A stretch of 64,000 bases of DNA from an uncultured Dehalococcoidia bacterium (GCA_951813535.1 OX638345.1:3340608-3404607), one strand, 5' to 3'. Positions 27,507 through 37,350 are shown, counted from the first letter of the stretch. Notes: generated by a model from the letters alone, not told the origin. Translations and numbers: made by a program.

Positions 27507-28085
27507 CAGGAAGGCATGCCGGTCGACAGCCAGGAGCGGCAGGCGATAGTTGACGCGGCGGATTTGCTGGGGCAGTTGCTGCTCCAGGACGTGGAGCGCG
27601 GCGGGACCGGGGACGACGCTGGCGATGATGCCAATGCTGACGCTGACGGCGAGGTGAGCCGCAAAGATGGGGTGAGCAAGGACCGGATGGTGTCGGTGTA
27701 TGATCCCCAGATGCGCCACGGCCACAAGAGCAAAAGCCGGCGCTTTAACGGACACAAGGCCGCGGTGGTGGACACCGACACCCAGTTGATCACGGCGGTG
27801 GACGTGCTGCCGGGGAACGGTCCGGACAATCTGGGCGCGTTGGAGTTGGTGGAGCAGAGCGAGGCCAGAGCCGGTGTGCCGGTGGTAGAGTCCATAGGGG
27901 ACAGGCAGCACCCGTCAGGCCATTGTCGCCGCCGGGCGCAAGCTGGTGGCGCGAGTGCCGGGACAGGCCACCCGCAAGCACTTCCCCAAGGAAGACTTCG
28001 TCATCGATCTGATGGGGGGAAGCTGCACCTGTCCGGCGGGCCAGGCCACCGGTGCCATCGTCCCAGCAGGTAAACGAACCGACTA
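27507..28085 (+). pseudogene. IS1182-family transposase fragment
   Basis: The frame reads QLLLQDVERGGTGDD, then RMVSVYDPQMRHGHKSKSRR and FNGHKAAVVDTDTQLITAVD, typical of the IS1182 DDE core. A frameshift follows near 27895, and the next frame gives AIVAAGRKLVARVPGQ and HFPKEDFVIDLMGGSCTCPA. The 5' end is missing and the 3' end is cut by IS5 copy 2. Confidence 0.78.
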
Positions 28086-28892
28086 GGCTCTGTTGACATT
28101 TGATTACAATGGCCGCATGTCAAACATCAGACTATCACCGGAACAGTGGGTCAGGATTCTCGATTTCTGGCGTGGCTGCACTGGCGTGTACGTCGGCCAG
28201 GAAGCGGATTGCCGACGGTTTGTCGAGGCCGTCTTATGGATCAACCGCTCTGGGGCGCAATGGCGACTGCTGCCTGCCGAGTACGGGAACTGGAACACCG
28301 TCTACAAACGGTTCGCCCGTTGGAGTGACCAAGGCGTCTGGGAGCAGATGCATCAATGTTTCTCCGACGACCCTGATCTGGAATACCTGATCATTGACAG
28401 CACGGTGGTACGGGCGCACCCTTGCGCGGCGGGAGCGCCCCCCAAAAAGGCGGTCAGGCCGCCCAGTCCCTGGGCCGGAGCCGAGGCGGGTTCAGCACGA
28501 AGGTTCACGTGAGCGTGGACGGCTTGGGCAACCCCTTGCGGTTCATCCTGACCGGAGGGCAACAGCACGACATCACCCAGGCGGAGGGGTTGATCGCGGG
28601 TTACGCTGGCGAGCACGTACTGGCCGACAAAGGATATGACGCTCGGGAGTTTCGCCAGCACATCCTGGAACTGGGCATGACCCCGGTCATTCCGCCTCGC
28701 TCGAACCGCAAGGAACCCGCTGATTATGACCGTCATCTGTACCGAGAACGTCATCTGGTGGAATGCTTCATCGGCAAGATGAAACACTATCGCCGGATAT
28801 TCTCCCGGTTTGAGAAACTGGACACCAGATACCTGGGCTTCCTGCATTTCACCGCCGCTCTCGTCTGGTTACGGTGAAATGTCAACAGAACC
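28086..28892 (+). mobile_element. IS5-family element (IS427-like), copy 2
   Basis: 807 bp, with the same ends and TA flanks as the copy at 9195-10001 and about seven base differences, two of them adjacent. It interrupts the IS1182-type fragment. Confidence 0.88.
28117..28877 (+). CDS. IS5-family transposase, frameshifted two-frame gene
   Basis: Same organisation as at 9226: frame A with DUF4096 and LEYLIIDSTVVRAH, and frame B with HVLADKGYDAREF and HLVECFIGKMKHYRR. They join at the C6A5 run 28438-28448. Substitutions relative to copy 1 include R to C in the FWRG(R/C)TG segment and PPS to PRS in frame B. Both copies keep the slippage run, so it is part of normal expression. Confidence 0.88.
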
Positions 28893-29147
28893 TAATTGTC
28901 GTCAAGCACGAGTTACCAATGAACTCTGCCATCCCGAGCGAAGTGTCAACGGGGGCGAGTTGGCCGGCATTACGTAACGGCTGTTTGGCGAACCACATTG
29001 GGTGTCAATAAGCCGGTATGACGAACGCCCAGAACGGGTTCGGCGATGCATTGCGGTGGATCTTGCCGACGACGCTGGCCAGCCCTCGAATTTCGTGGCT
29101 GGATCTGCCAGGAGACTTTGTGCGGTTGAAGTTCAGTGACATTTGAT

Positions 29148-29176
29148 TTGACAGCGTGCCGACGGAATAGTACCTT
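29148..29176 (+). promoter_or_regulatory. Promoter before the Abi gene: TTGACA-17 bp-TACCTT
   Basis: A perfect -35 box TTGACA (29148-29153) and, 17 bases later, TACCTT (29171-29176; three of six consensus bases including the first TA and last T). Predicted start is near 29183, just before the hairpin at 29190. Confidence 0.45.
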
Positions 29177-29189
29177 GAAATTGACGATA

Positions 29190-29234
29190 CCCCCCACGCC
29201 TCTCGTTGGAACGGCGCACCAGGGGGGTTTTGCT
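29190..29234 (+). ncRNA. GC-rich hairpin with T-run between promoter and Abi gene; candidate attenuator or small structured RNA
   Basis: CCCCCC (29190-29195) pairs with GGGGGG (29222-29227); inside it CGCC (29197-29200) pairs with GGCG (29213-29216) around TCTCGTTGGAAC. TTTT follows at 29228-29231. It lies between a good promoter and the start of an Abi_2 gene. Some Abi genes are known to have adjacent structured RNAs, so this could be a regulatory RNA; a plain terminator or attenuator is equally possible. Confidence 0.45.
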
Positions 29235-29251
29235 ATTTTGCGCAGCTGACG

Positions 29252-30163
29252 ATGACCGTTCCCCAACCGAGTTCGCAACCACCGGTTCCAGGAGCGTCTG
29301 TCCAGAGCCAAATCGACGAGCTGTGGCGGCGTGGCATGGCAATCCCACATCGTGGGGAAGCCTCCCGTTTTCTCACTCATGTCGGGTCCTATCGGTTGCG
29401 CGGCTATTGGCAACCCTTCGAGGATCGCTCGCAGGATGGCGATCCGCCGCCCTTCCGGACAGGAACTAATTTCGCTGCGGTAATGTACCGTTACAACTTT
29501 GACCGGGAACTGCGCGCGTTGTTGCTGGACGCTTTTGGCCACATCGAGGTGTCCATACGCAACGTGTGGGCGCTCCACCTGGGCGAGAATGCGGAAGGCG
29601 GACCGGATGCGCACCTGAACAGCCGCCTGTTCCTGGATCGGTACTATGCAAACCTGTCGGAACTGCATCGAGCCTATGACCGTCACGGCAAGCGGGCTCA
29701 CCGTTATGATTTTGCCGACTGTCCTATTTGGGCAATCGCTGAGGTGATGTCGTTCGGCCAACTCTCACGTTGGTACGGGGATACCAACCGGGCGACGCGG
29801 CAGCTGATGGCGCGCCGGTATGGTATGGACGAGCGGATACTGCAGGGGGTGCTCCGCCACCTGGTGCCCATCAGAAATATCTGTGCCCATCACGAACGCC
29901 TATGGGATAGAGAATTCATCACCAGGATGCCGGTGCCCAATAGGCTCGGCGAATACCCGCGGCCGCGGCGGTTTTTCAATCAGGTGGACAATGGCCGGCT
30001 TTACAATGCGCTGGTGATGATCGCCCATTTGACCCGAGTTATTGAGGGCAGGGTGCAATGGGCTGAGCAGCTGCGAGCTCTGATGAATCGATACCCCCGT
30101 ATTCCGCAGGATCGGATGGGCTTCCCTGCTAACTGGAAAAGCTTTGACGTCTGGCGGGCCTGA
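29252..30163 (+). CDS. Abi_2 (AbiD/AbiF-like) abortive infection protein with HEPN motif
   Basis: 303 residues. The N-terminal half has EASRFLTHVGSYRLRGYWQP and AAVMYRYNFDRELRALLLDA with FGHIEVSIRNVWALHL. The C-terminal half has IWAIAEVMSFGQLSRWYGDT and LVPIRNICAHHERLWDREF. R208-N-I-C-A-H213 is the Rx4-6H motif of HEPN ribonucleases. Abi_2 proteins block phage growth by killing or arresting the host, probably by RNA cleavage. No partner gene is obvious; the 30354 gene follows after about 190 bases. The ribosome site is weak. Confidence 0.88.
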   Translation: MTVPQPSSQPPVPGASVQSQIDELWRRGMAIPHRGEASRFLTHVGSYRLRGYWQPFEDRSQDGDPPPFRTGTNFAAVMYRYNFDRELRALLLDAFGHIEVSIRNVWALHLGENAEGGPDAHLNSRLFLDRYYANLSELHRAYDRHGKRAHRYDFADCPIWAIAEVMSFGQLSRWYGDTNRATRQLMARRYGMDERILQGVLRHLVPIRNICAHHERLWDREFITRMPVPNRLGEYPRPRRFFNQVDNGRLYNALVMIAHLTRVIEGRVQWAEQLRALMNRYPRIPQDRMGFPANWKSFDVWRA

Positions 30164-30353
30164 CTTCCGGCGCGTCGGAGACAGTTCCTGATTGATCGCG
30201 TGGCTGCGGTGACCGGTGCCAACCATCCTGCCATCCCAACCGAGTTGGCTCGATTCATTTCTGGACCGTTTGTAGGTTGCCTGGCCGAGGCGTATGACAA
30301 AAAAGGTCGGCCAAATAAGCCCGCCCATTCGCAGTATGATGGGAGAAAATCAT

Positions 30354-30971
30354 TTGAGCGTCCGTGAGCCTGCGAATCCTCGTGTGTTGGCCCTGCATTA
30401 CAGGGTGGCCAACAACGATGACGTGATCTATCGAACCGCAGAACGGAGCGTGCACCGCCGGGACGGGTTTGACGTGGTGATGGACGATGGGCGGGTCGTC
30501 TTTGAGTTCCATGATCACTACCCGAGTGAGGAATCGGCGCGGGCGGGCGTTCGCGATTTCATCGATGAGTGGGATTTCCAGGCCGACCTGGCTGTTGGAG
30601 CCCGAAAATTCCGCTTGGAATTCGTACGGGCCGAGATCGTGGATCGCCACCCTGTGCTGGGAGATCGGCACGTGCCATCTTGGGTGACGTTGGCGTCGCT
30701 GCGCCCGCCGGCGATACCGCTTCCGGTAGATTACCCAAGGCCGCCCGAAAGGATGACCATTGATCCGGAGGATGTTCTCTTTGTGGCGATGCGACAGCGG
30801 TATGAGGTGTACTCACGAGATCCGACAACCCTGACAGCAGTGGCGTATTTTTGCCTGACCTGTCTTGAAGGAACGGTTCCAAAGAAGGGGCGCAGGAAGG
30901 CGGTGGCTGAGTTATACGGCATTTCTTACCGTGATCTCCAGAGGGTAGGCGCCCTTGCCGATCAGAAATGA
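30354..30971 (+). CDS. Hypothetical protein, about 205-225 aa
   Basis: TTG 30354 has GGGAG 7 bases before it and gives a start LSVREPANPRVLALHYRVAN; ATG 30294 is an in-frame alternative adding 20 residues. The N-terminal half looks beta-rich (DGFDVVMDDGRVVFEFHDHY). The C-terminal half is helical (AVAYFCLTCLEGTVPKKGRR, KAVAELYGISYRDLQRVGAL), the last part resembling a DNA- or substrate-binding helix pair. No family recognised. Being next to the Abi gene it may belong to the same accessory module. Confidence 0.65.
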   Translation: MSVREPANPRVLALHYRVANNDDVIYRTAERSVHRRDGFDVVMDDGRVVFEFHDHYPSEESARAGVRDFIDEWDFQADLAVGARKFRLEFVRAEIVDRHPVLGDRHVPSWVTLASLRPPAIPLPVDYPRPPERMTIDPEDVLFVAMRQRYEVYSRDPTTLTAVAYFCLTCLEGTVPKKGRRKAVAELYGISYRDLQRVGALADQK

Positions 30972-31119
30972 GGACGTCAGGGTTCGCGGAAGGCGAAGGC
31001 TTTGGAGAGCGAACTCACAGAGCAGGAAACGACTTTTCTGGCTGATATGGTCAGGTTGATGATACGGAAACAGGGTGAGTTGGCGGCTGGTTGCGTGACG
31101 TGAATACGGTTCAGATCTA

Positions 31120-31551
31120 AACCCGAATCCACCGAAGAGATGAATGTGGCGGCGTGATGAGGGGATGAGAAAGTGCTCCTGGCTTCGGGGATAATGGTTT
31201 TTGAAACAGAAAACCACCCTGAAACAAGGAGCACCCAACGGATGCTACCACGCAACGACCCCGACCGCATCCAAGTCGCCTTTGCCGACCACCGTCTGGT
31301 GGCCAATGCTGGGCGGCTCCTTCCGGTCACCCGGGCCCAGCGCCTGGGTCTGCGTGAACTCGTCGACAGCCACGTTGACCTGGGAGATCCGCCGGGGCGA
31401 GCCAACGCCGCCGACAAGATGCTGACCCTGGTGGCGTCGGCGCTGGCCGGTGGCGACTGCATAGACGATGCCGACGCGCTGCGCGCTGGTGGAACTGATC
31501 GGGTGCTGGGTTGTGTGATCAAGGCACCATCCACGCTGGGAACCTTTCCTT
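31120..31551 (+). pseudogene. IS1380-family fragment C (left end and transposase N-terminus)
   Basis: The terminal repeat AACCCGAATCCACCGAAGAG at 31120 is followed by ATG 31242 of a transposase reading MLPRNDPDRIQVAFADHRLV and onward to IKAPSTLGTF. It is cut exactly where IS1380 copy A begins (31552). The remaining part of the gene is not found on the other side. Confidence 0.8.
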
Positions 31552-33263
31552 AGCCCGAATCCACCGAAGGGTGGCGGTGGCGGCGGTCAGACGAGGGATG
31601 AGGTGTCAGGAAACAGGCTGGCGAGGACCTGATGCCGCTGAAATGGACGATGCGGAGTGCGGCCACCAGGCCAGGGGGATTTTGGCGGCCCGTGGTAGCG
31701 GCGCTGGGAGTGATTTTGAGAGCCGACCGGAGGGGGAGTGCGTCAGGGGCCCAGCCTGACGCAGGTCGGCCAGGCGGTGGGTAATCCGGTGGAGGGGTCG
31801 GACGCCATGAATGGCGTCAGGATGGAAGGGGCAGGGCGCTCAGTTTGGCGAGAGCGCTGCTGAACTGGTTTTGCCAGGGCCAGCCCTGTGGCAGATGCAA
31901 AGTGAGGCGGCGGGCCTTGCGGGTGATGCGTCCGGGGAGGGAGAAGAAGCGTCGTCGGAGGGTCTTGGTGGTCATCACCGGCTCGCCCAGGCCGATGCGT
32001 GTGGTCCAGCGAGCCAGGTTGTGGGCCAGCACTTGGATGGCCAGCCAGGCGGCGTTGGCGGGGAAGCGTCCTGAGGGGAGATGGTTGAGGCCCACGCCGT
32101 ATTTCAGGTCGCGGATGGCGTTCTCGATCTCGGCGTGGCGGCGATGATCGGCCTCGAGATCCAGAGTGTCGCCCTCGCGGTCGGTGATGAAGGCGTGATA
32201 GCTGTAGCTGGTAAACAGCGCCAGTTGGAACCCGGGCGTGGGCTTGACCCTACGACGATGAGCCGCACGGTCGCGGCGTCGGGTTTGCTCTCGAAGGGTA
32301 CATACGTGGTCTCGGCCACGTCGGCGGCGCCCTCCATCCAGTATGGGATGGGCGTCCACTCTGCCTCGGGTATGGCCTCGATGATATTGCGCAGACGGGG
32401 GTGCTGTCGGGCGGTGATGGAGAAGCGGACCTTCGCCTTGCGGCAGACGGCGACGATGGCGTGGTTGTAGAAGCCACTGTCGGCCCGCACGGTGAGTTGA
32501 CCGGTGGCGCCGGCGTGGCGCACGCGGCTCACCGTCTCGCGCAGGAAATTGGTGGCGCCCCGCGCCGTGTTGGCTCGGCCCTGGCGCAGTCGGGCCATCA
32601 GCACCTCTCCGGTGCCAGCGGCGACGGCGAAGAGCGGGTGATAGCCCCGCTGACCGGCGTAGTTGTGGCGCTGCGCGCCCTCCTTGGCCAGCCCAAAGGT
32701 CTCGCAGGCGGTGGAGTCCAGGTCGATGGTCAACGGATCATCGCCCGGCCCGGCGCCAGCCGCCCAGGCTCGAGCCAGCGCCTCCCGGTTCACCCGATCC
32801 AACTGGCGCACGTGGCCCCACCGGAAGCTGCGCAGGAAGGTCCCCAGCGTGGACGGCGCCTTGACCACGCAGCCCAGCACCCGCCCAACCCCGCCAGCGC
32901 GCAGCGCGTCGGCATCGTCAATGCAGTCGCCACCGGCCAGCGCCGATGCCACCAGGGTCAGCATCTTGTCGCCGGCATTGGGCCGACCGGGCGCATCTCC
33001 CAGGTTAACGTGGTTGTCTACCAACTCGCCCAGTCCCAGATGATGGGCCAAAGTGACCGGCAGGATCAGCCCAGCATTGGCCACCAGACGGTGGTCATCA
33101 AAGGCGATTTGGATGCGGTCGGGGTCATTGCGTGGTAGCATCCGATGGGTGCTCCTTGTTTCAGGGTGGTTTTGTGTTTCAAAAACCATTATCCCCGAAG
33201 CCGGGAGCACTTTCTCATCCCATCACCACGGCGCCGCACTCATCCTTTCGGTGGATTGGGGCT
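31552..33263 (-). mobile_element. IS1380-family element, copy A (defective)
   Basis: About 1.7 kb between AGCCCGAATCCACCGAAGGG (from 31552) and its inverted partner ending CGGTGGATTGGGGCT (to 33263). It resembles copy B at 47481-49194 throughout but has a frameshifted transposase. It is inserted in or joined to fragment C. Confidence 0.85.
31817..33141 (-). pseudogene. IS1380-family transposase with one-base deletion
   Basis: Starts at ATG 33141 (MLPRNDPDRIQIAFDDHRLV). Catalytic regions are present: LTIDLDSTACETFGL with the first Asp, and LTVRADSGFYNHAIVAV with the second. Near 32250 one base is missing relative to copy B (ACGACGATGAG against GCGGACGATGAG in plus-strand reading), throwing the Glu-bearing C-terminal part (AEIENAIRDLKYGVGLNHLP) into another frame. 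Confidence 0.85.
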
Positions 33264-33400
33264 TAGGAAGCGTACCGTGTGGCCTGCAGATGCTATCCTG
33301 ATGCATGGCGTTCCCAGCGACGCGAGTCTCGGGTGCGTCAATATCATGAGTGACGCCAGAATCGCAGTAACAGGAACAGTATCATCAAGGAGGTTCCCCA

Positions 33401-34111
33401 ATGGTCATGGATCGCCTGCCTTCGGGCTTGGTTCTGAGCGGCGGGTCGCTCTTCTTCACGGAGGGAACGATGCCGGATTCCCTCCGGCGGGAGCACGCGC
33501 TGCCCGCTCAGCATTGGGCCGTGTTGCACGCCTTCGAGGGGAGCGTCACCTTCGTGGATCTGCAGGCGAATGCTGATCGGATCATCCCGGCGCCGGACCA
33601 CATAATCATCCATCCGGAAGTGCCCCATCTGCTGACCGGAGAAGGATCCTTCCGTTGCCGGATGGACTTTTTCAGGGAACCGGACCCCGACCTGCACATG
33701 AGAACACCCGGAGCACATGCGGAAGAGGCCGTGCGCGATAGCCTGGAGCGCTGCGATGCAAACGGTAGCTTTGCGGAGGCCTTCTACAACACCTTCCTGA
33801 ACGCCTCTGCGGAGATCGCGCCGTACTTTGCCTCGACCGACTTCGAAAGGCAGAGGACGTTGCTGCGGGACTCGGTGTACACGATGTTGTCTCACCATGT
33901 CACGGAGCCGGAGATGCGGGAGTTGCTGGAGAGGTTGGGGAAGGCGCACAACCGGAACAACCGGAATGTGCTGCCGATCCTCTATGAGCTGTGGCTGGAC
34001 AGCATTTGTGAAACCGCCCAGGCGCTGGACCCGGCATGGAGTGAAGATCTTGATCGGCAGTGGCGGGCCCGCCTGAGGCCCGGGATGCAGATCATAATGG
34101 CAGCCTATTAG
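33401..34111 (+). CDS. DUF1971 (TehB/YeaR-like cupin) fused to a globin domain
   Basis: 236 residues from ATG 33401 with AGGAGG in front. Residues 1-93 match DUF1971: LPSGLVLSGGSLFFTEGTMP, WAVLHAFEGSVTFVDLQ, and IIIHPEVPHLL with His76, then FRCRMDFFREP. Residues about 120-236 are globin-like: FYNTFLNASAEIAPYFASTD, QRTLLRDSVYTMLSHHVTEP and LERLGKAHNRNN with His183 as the predicted proximal haem ligand, ending in a terminal helix. DUF1971 proteins are linked to nitrite/NO and tellurite stress, and globins bind NO or O2, so a role in NO or oxygen response is plausible. No close neighbours in an operon. Confidence 0.75.
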   Translation: MVMDRLPSGLVLSGGSLFFTEGTMPDSLRREHALPAQHWAVLHAFEGSVTFVDLQANADRIIPAPDHIIIHPEVPHLLTGEGSFRCRMDFFREPDPDLHMRTPGAHAEEAVRDSLERCDANGSFAEAFYNTFLNASAEIAPYFASTDFERQRTLLRDSVYTMLSHHVTEPEMRELLERLGKAHNRNNRNVLPILYELWLDSICETAQALDPAWSEDLDRQWRARLRPGMQIIMAAY

Positions 34112-34336
34112 CTCGACCGGTTGTCCGATCCGCAGCGCATTGCCTCAACAAAGACGTTACCGAAATGTCGGCCTTGGAATCAGACTGGGACTGTCGGCAT
34201 TTCTAATTGTCGCCTATCAGCACTGATACGCAGGAACTCCCTGCCACCCTGTACCACCGAATGGTGGATTCCCTCGCCTATGCCGCTTGAATTGCGCAAA
34301 GTCCAGTTACGGGATTGGGCGGAGCGGGTAGGCAGA

Positions 34337-34741
34337 TCAGGGCTGGATTTTGTCGATGGTCACGTCGCCGTCGGGTTGGGCATCCAGGCAAAGCCGATTG
34401 CCCCAGAGCAGGGCCATTCCCAGCAGTGGCTCACCAGACGCTTCGTGAACCACTGCCGTGCGCATCTCACCGTCCCATAAGACGCGCGCCGCGTAGGTAT
34501 CGGTCATTGTGACCTCGCCGGTGGCTAACTCTGCGGGCCGTTCGCCGATATAGTGAAAATCCAATGTCCGCACAGTTTCCGGCGGCAGGGTCAGGAAAGT
34601 CGTAGCCCCGGTGTCAACCACGGCATCGACGGTTACGGTTCGATCGTCGTCGGTCATGTGACCTACGGTTACCGAAACAATTGCCTTGCCGGTGACTAGG
34701 CGCGGCGGCTCACCCTGAGCGTGTACTTTGCCGCTAATCAT
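34337..34741 (-). CDS. Retropepsin-like (clan AA) aspartic protease
   Basis: 134 residues from ATG 34741. DAVVDTGATTFLTLP contains the catalytic DTGA (43-46). PLLGMALLWGNRLCLDAQPD is the hydrophobic-Gly segment seen near the end of single-domain retropepsins, which work as dimers. The ATG overlaps the stop of the upstream small gene as ATGA, so the two are translationally coupled. A second, only distantly similar unit with the same layout is at 50391-51106. Confidence 0.78.
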   Translation of the reverse strand: MISGKVHAQGEPPRLVTGKAIVSVTVGHMTDDDRTVTVDAVVDTGATTFLTLPPETVRTLDFHYIGERPAELATGEVTMTDTYAARVLWDGEMRTAVVHEASGEPLLGMALLWGNRLCLDAQPDGDVTIDKIQP

Positions 34742-34935
34742 GGGGCACGGACGGACGGTACTATGCGGTGCTCCGCCCGATGCACTGTTGGGTAACCCAC
34801 CCGTTCCGCCCAAGTGATTGCATCGGGACAACGCTCCAGGAGACGCAGCGTAGCGGTGGCTTCGTCGCCTGCAACTTCCCATGCCCTGCTTTTGAAGTCT
34901 ATAATCACTACTGGCCCTTTTTCGGCGTTTATCAA
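34738..34935 (-). CDS. Small partner protein of the retropepsin, about 65 aa
   Basis: The reading from TTG 34935 gives MINAEKGPVVIIDFKSRAWE, then VAGDEATATLRLLERCPDAI. The frame is open further upstream (RDLYHNRIRDL) without a standard start codon, so the true start may lie there. Its stop overlaps the protease start. Small genes placed like this are often antitoxins or regulators, but no known antitoxin fold is visible. Confidence 0.55.
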   Translation of the reverse strand: MINAEKGPVVIIDFKSRAWEVAGDEATATLRLLERCPDAITWAERVGYPTVHRAEHRIVPSVRAP

Positions 34936-35211
34936 GTCGCGGATCCGGTTGTGATAGAGGTCTCTACCCCTAGTAATCGAACATCTTTGAAATGACGGTT
35001 AGTCGAGGTTAGCCTGATTGCACAGCAATATTCGGGAATCGCTGCTCTCCCGTCAGGCTGCCAATTACTCATCCATCAATTCAAAGATGCTGGGTTACTA
35101 GCCCGGGACTACCAGGGAGAGGCCACAGCCCAATTCGTGCCCCGCCCGCCGCCGGTAACCACCACCATTCCTTGCGGCGACGGGTGTTTGGCCAAGACAG
35201 GAGGGCCGTAC

Positions 35212-36348
35212 ATGAGCACCTTGAAGGACAAATGCGCTATCGTTGGCGTGGGAGAGACGGTCTACAACCGGGACTCCGGCAGGACCGAGTTGAACATGGC
35301 CGTGGAGGCGGCCAACCGCGCCATCGCCGACGCGGGTCTTGTTCCCCAGGATATTGACGGCATCGTGAAGTTTACCGCCGACTCCACACCCCAGGGGGAA
35401 TTGGCCGCCTGCCTGGGTATTCCCTACCTGCGGTACTACGGCGAATTGGGGCCGCTGGGCGGGGCCGCCTGCGGCCTGGTCATACAGTCGGCGATGGCTG
35501 TTGCCCAGGGCGTGGTCAACAACGTGCTGGTGTATCGTTCGGTCAACGGCCGCTCCGGGCAACGCTACGGCTCCGGCACCGTCACCACCCGCCGGGGCCT
35601 GGGCAGCTCCGCATTCACCGAGCCTTACGGCCTGTTGGTGCCGGGGCAATCCAGCGCACTGCGGGCGCGTCGCCACATGCACGAGTTCGGCACCAAGATG
35701 GAACATTTTGGCGCGGTGGCGGTGGCCTTCCGAAATAACGCCTGTCTCAACCCCAAGGCCATCATGCACGGGCGGCCCATCACCATGGAGGACTACCTGA
35801 CCTCCAGAATGTTCTTCGACCCCCTGCACATACTGGACTGCGCGCTGGAGGCCGACGGGGCCAACGCTTTCGTCATCACCTCGGCGGAAAGGGCGGCCAA
35901 CCTGAAACAGCCGCCGGTGTACATAACCAGCGCTGCCCAAACGCTGCTGGCCGGTATGGACGGGCACGGGCGTTCCTGGGACGAAAGCGGCGGAGCCCTG
36001 CTGGCCCCCGAGTTGTTCGGTGAGGCCGGGGTCACCCCGCAGGACATTGACGTGGTCGGCTTCTACGACCATTTCAGCCCGGTGATTATCACCAAGCTGG
36101 AGGACTACGGTTTCTGCCAGCGCGGCGAGGGCGGGCCCTTCGTCGAGGGGGGCAGGATTGAAGTGGGCGGAGAACTGCCGGTCAACACTTCCGGCGGGCA
36201 TCTATCCGAGGCCTACCTTCAGGGCATGAACCAGATCATCGAAGTGGTGCGTCAGTTGCGGGGACAGTCGCCGGCCCAGGTGGAGGGCGCGGAGTTGGGT
36301 CTGGTTGACAGTGGCGACGGCTCGGGTGCCCTGATACTGAGGAGGTGA
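35212..36348 (+). CDS. Thiolase-like / lipid-transfer-type protein
   Basis: 378 residues from ATG 35212, behind AGGAGGG. CAIVGVGETVYNRDSGRTEL and AANRAIADAGLVPQDIDGIV are the start of the SCP2-thiolase-like family; GLVIQSAMAVAQGVVNNVLV and VGFYDHFSPVIITKLEDYGF follow; VNTSGGHLSEAYLQGMNQII contains the conserved SGGHLSEAY of this group. These proteins usually work with a DUF35 OB-fold partner in sterol or aromatic side-chain cleavage or acyl-CoA metabolism. The partner follows directly: the stop lies inside its GGAGGTGA ribosome site. Confidence 0.87.
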   Translation: MSTLKDKCAIVGVGETVYNRDSGRTELNMAVEAANRAIADAGLVPQDIDGIVKFTADSTPQGELAACLGIPYLRYYGELGPLGGAACGLVIQSAMAVAQGVVNNVLVYRSVNGRSGQRYGSGTVTTRRGLGSSAFTEPYGLLVPGQSSALRARRHMHEFGTKMEHFGAVAVAFRNNACLNPKAIMHGRPITMEDYLTSRMFFDPLHILDCALEADGANAFVITSAERAANLKQPPVYITSAAQTLLAGMDGHGRSWDESGGALLAPELFGEAGVTPQDIDVVGFYDHFSPVIITKLEDYGFCQRGEGGPFVEGGRIEVGGELPVNTSGGHLSEAYLQGMNQIIEVVRQLRGQSPAQVEGAELGLVDSGDGSGALILRR

Positions 36349-36355
36349 GTCAGCT

Positions 36356-36769
36356 GTGACTACCGCTAATTTTCCCCTGCCGGTGCCCAACCTGGACAAC
36401 CAGGAATTCTGGGACCAGTGCCGGCGGCACCGGCTGGTGCTGCGGCGTTGCCTGGACTGCCGTTCCTTCTGCCATCCGCCAAGACCCAACTGCCCGGAGT
36501 GCGCTTCGTCCAACCTGGAATGGGTGGAGTCGCCGGGGAAGGGTAAGGTCTACACCTACGTCATAACCCGCCAGCCGGTCAACCCGGCCTTCCGGGAGCG
36601 TCTCCCCTGGGGCGTGGTGGAAGTTGAGCTGGAGGAGGGGGTCCACCTTATCAGCAATCTGGTGGACTGTGACGCGGACGACATCGAGATCGGCATGGAA
36701 GTGGAGGTAGTCTTTGAGGCGGTCAACGACGAGATAACCCTGCCCAAGTTCAGGAGAGTCGGACAGTAG
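36356..36769 (+). CDS. Zinc-ribbon OB-fold (DUF35) acyl-CoA-associated protein
   Basis: 137 residues from GTG 36356. The zinc ribbon is RRCLDCRSFCHPPRPNCPEC with two C-x2-C pairs; the OB fold follows (VYTYVITRQPVNPAF, GVVEVELEEGVHLISNLVDC). These subunits stabilise thiolase-like partners and bind CoA substrates. Spacing of 7 bases from the thiolase-like gene shows an operon. Confidence 0.88.
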   Translation: MTTANFPLPVPNLDNQEFWDQCRRHRLVLRRCLDCRSFCHPPRPNCPECASSNLEWVESPGKGKVYTYVITRQPVNPAFRERLPWGVVEVELEEGVHLISNLVDCDADDIEIGMEVEVVFEAVNDEITLPKFRRVGQ

Positions 36770-36944
36770 CCATGTCCCCGTGGGGTTGCCCTGACTTTCT
36801 CTCCGTCACAGTGTCAGTTCGGCGGGAATCAGGCGGCGGTTCTTGGCGTCGGCAGCTAGTGGTCCGAAATCTTTGAAATGATGAGTTGCTGGCATCGTCC
36901 TGGTTCCCCAGGGAAGTCGGTCTAAAGCAAGGCGTGAAGACGGA

Positions 36945-37140
36945 TTCCCATCATTATAACCAGCAATCGGGCCGTCGAAGAATGGCTCAGCCTCTTCGAC
37001 GATCCCATCCTGGGGAACAGCGCCCTGGACCGGTTGGCCAACGCCAGCTATCAGATAGTCATCGAGGGCACCAGCTACCGTGAACGTCTGTCCCCGCACC
37101 GCGCCCTGCTCAGCTCAGAAAGTGACATCGAGAGCCTGTT
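36945..37140 (+). pseudogene. IS21 istB C-terminal remnant
   Basis: The frame reads IITSNRAVEEWLSLFDDPIL, then GNSALDRLANASYQIVIEGT and SYRERLSPHRALL, nearly the same as the C-terminus of the istB at 53657. The rest of the element is absent. Confidence 0.82.
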
Positions 37141-37350
37141 TTCCCGGTCGTCGTCGCACGTAGAATGCTACCGAAAAATCGGGAGGCGTTGGTGTGGCAG
37201 GAGGCATGAGCAAGATGGCGAAACAAGAGCTGCAGCAGCAACGGCGCCCAACGGGACGCTGGGAATGGGCCTGGTGGGACCGGGTCCCCGGTGCTAAAGT
37301 TTCGGTAACATTCTCCGGTGAGGCAACAGGACCCCCTGCAACCCAGCCTT

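Noticed and set aside
28970-29761. Minus-strand frame opposite the Abi gene
   Set aside because: The plus-strand Abi_2/HEPN reading explains the region; the opposite frame has no motif.
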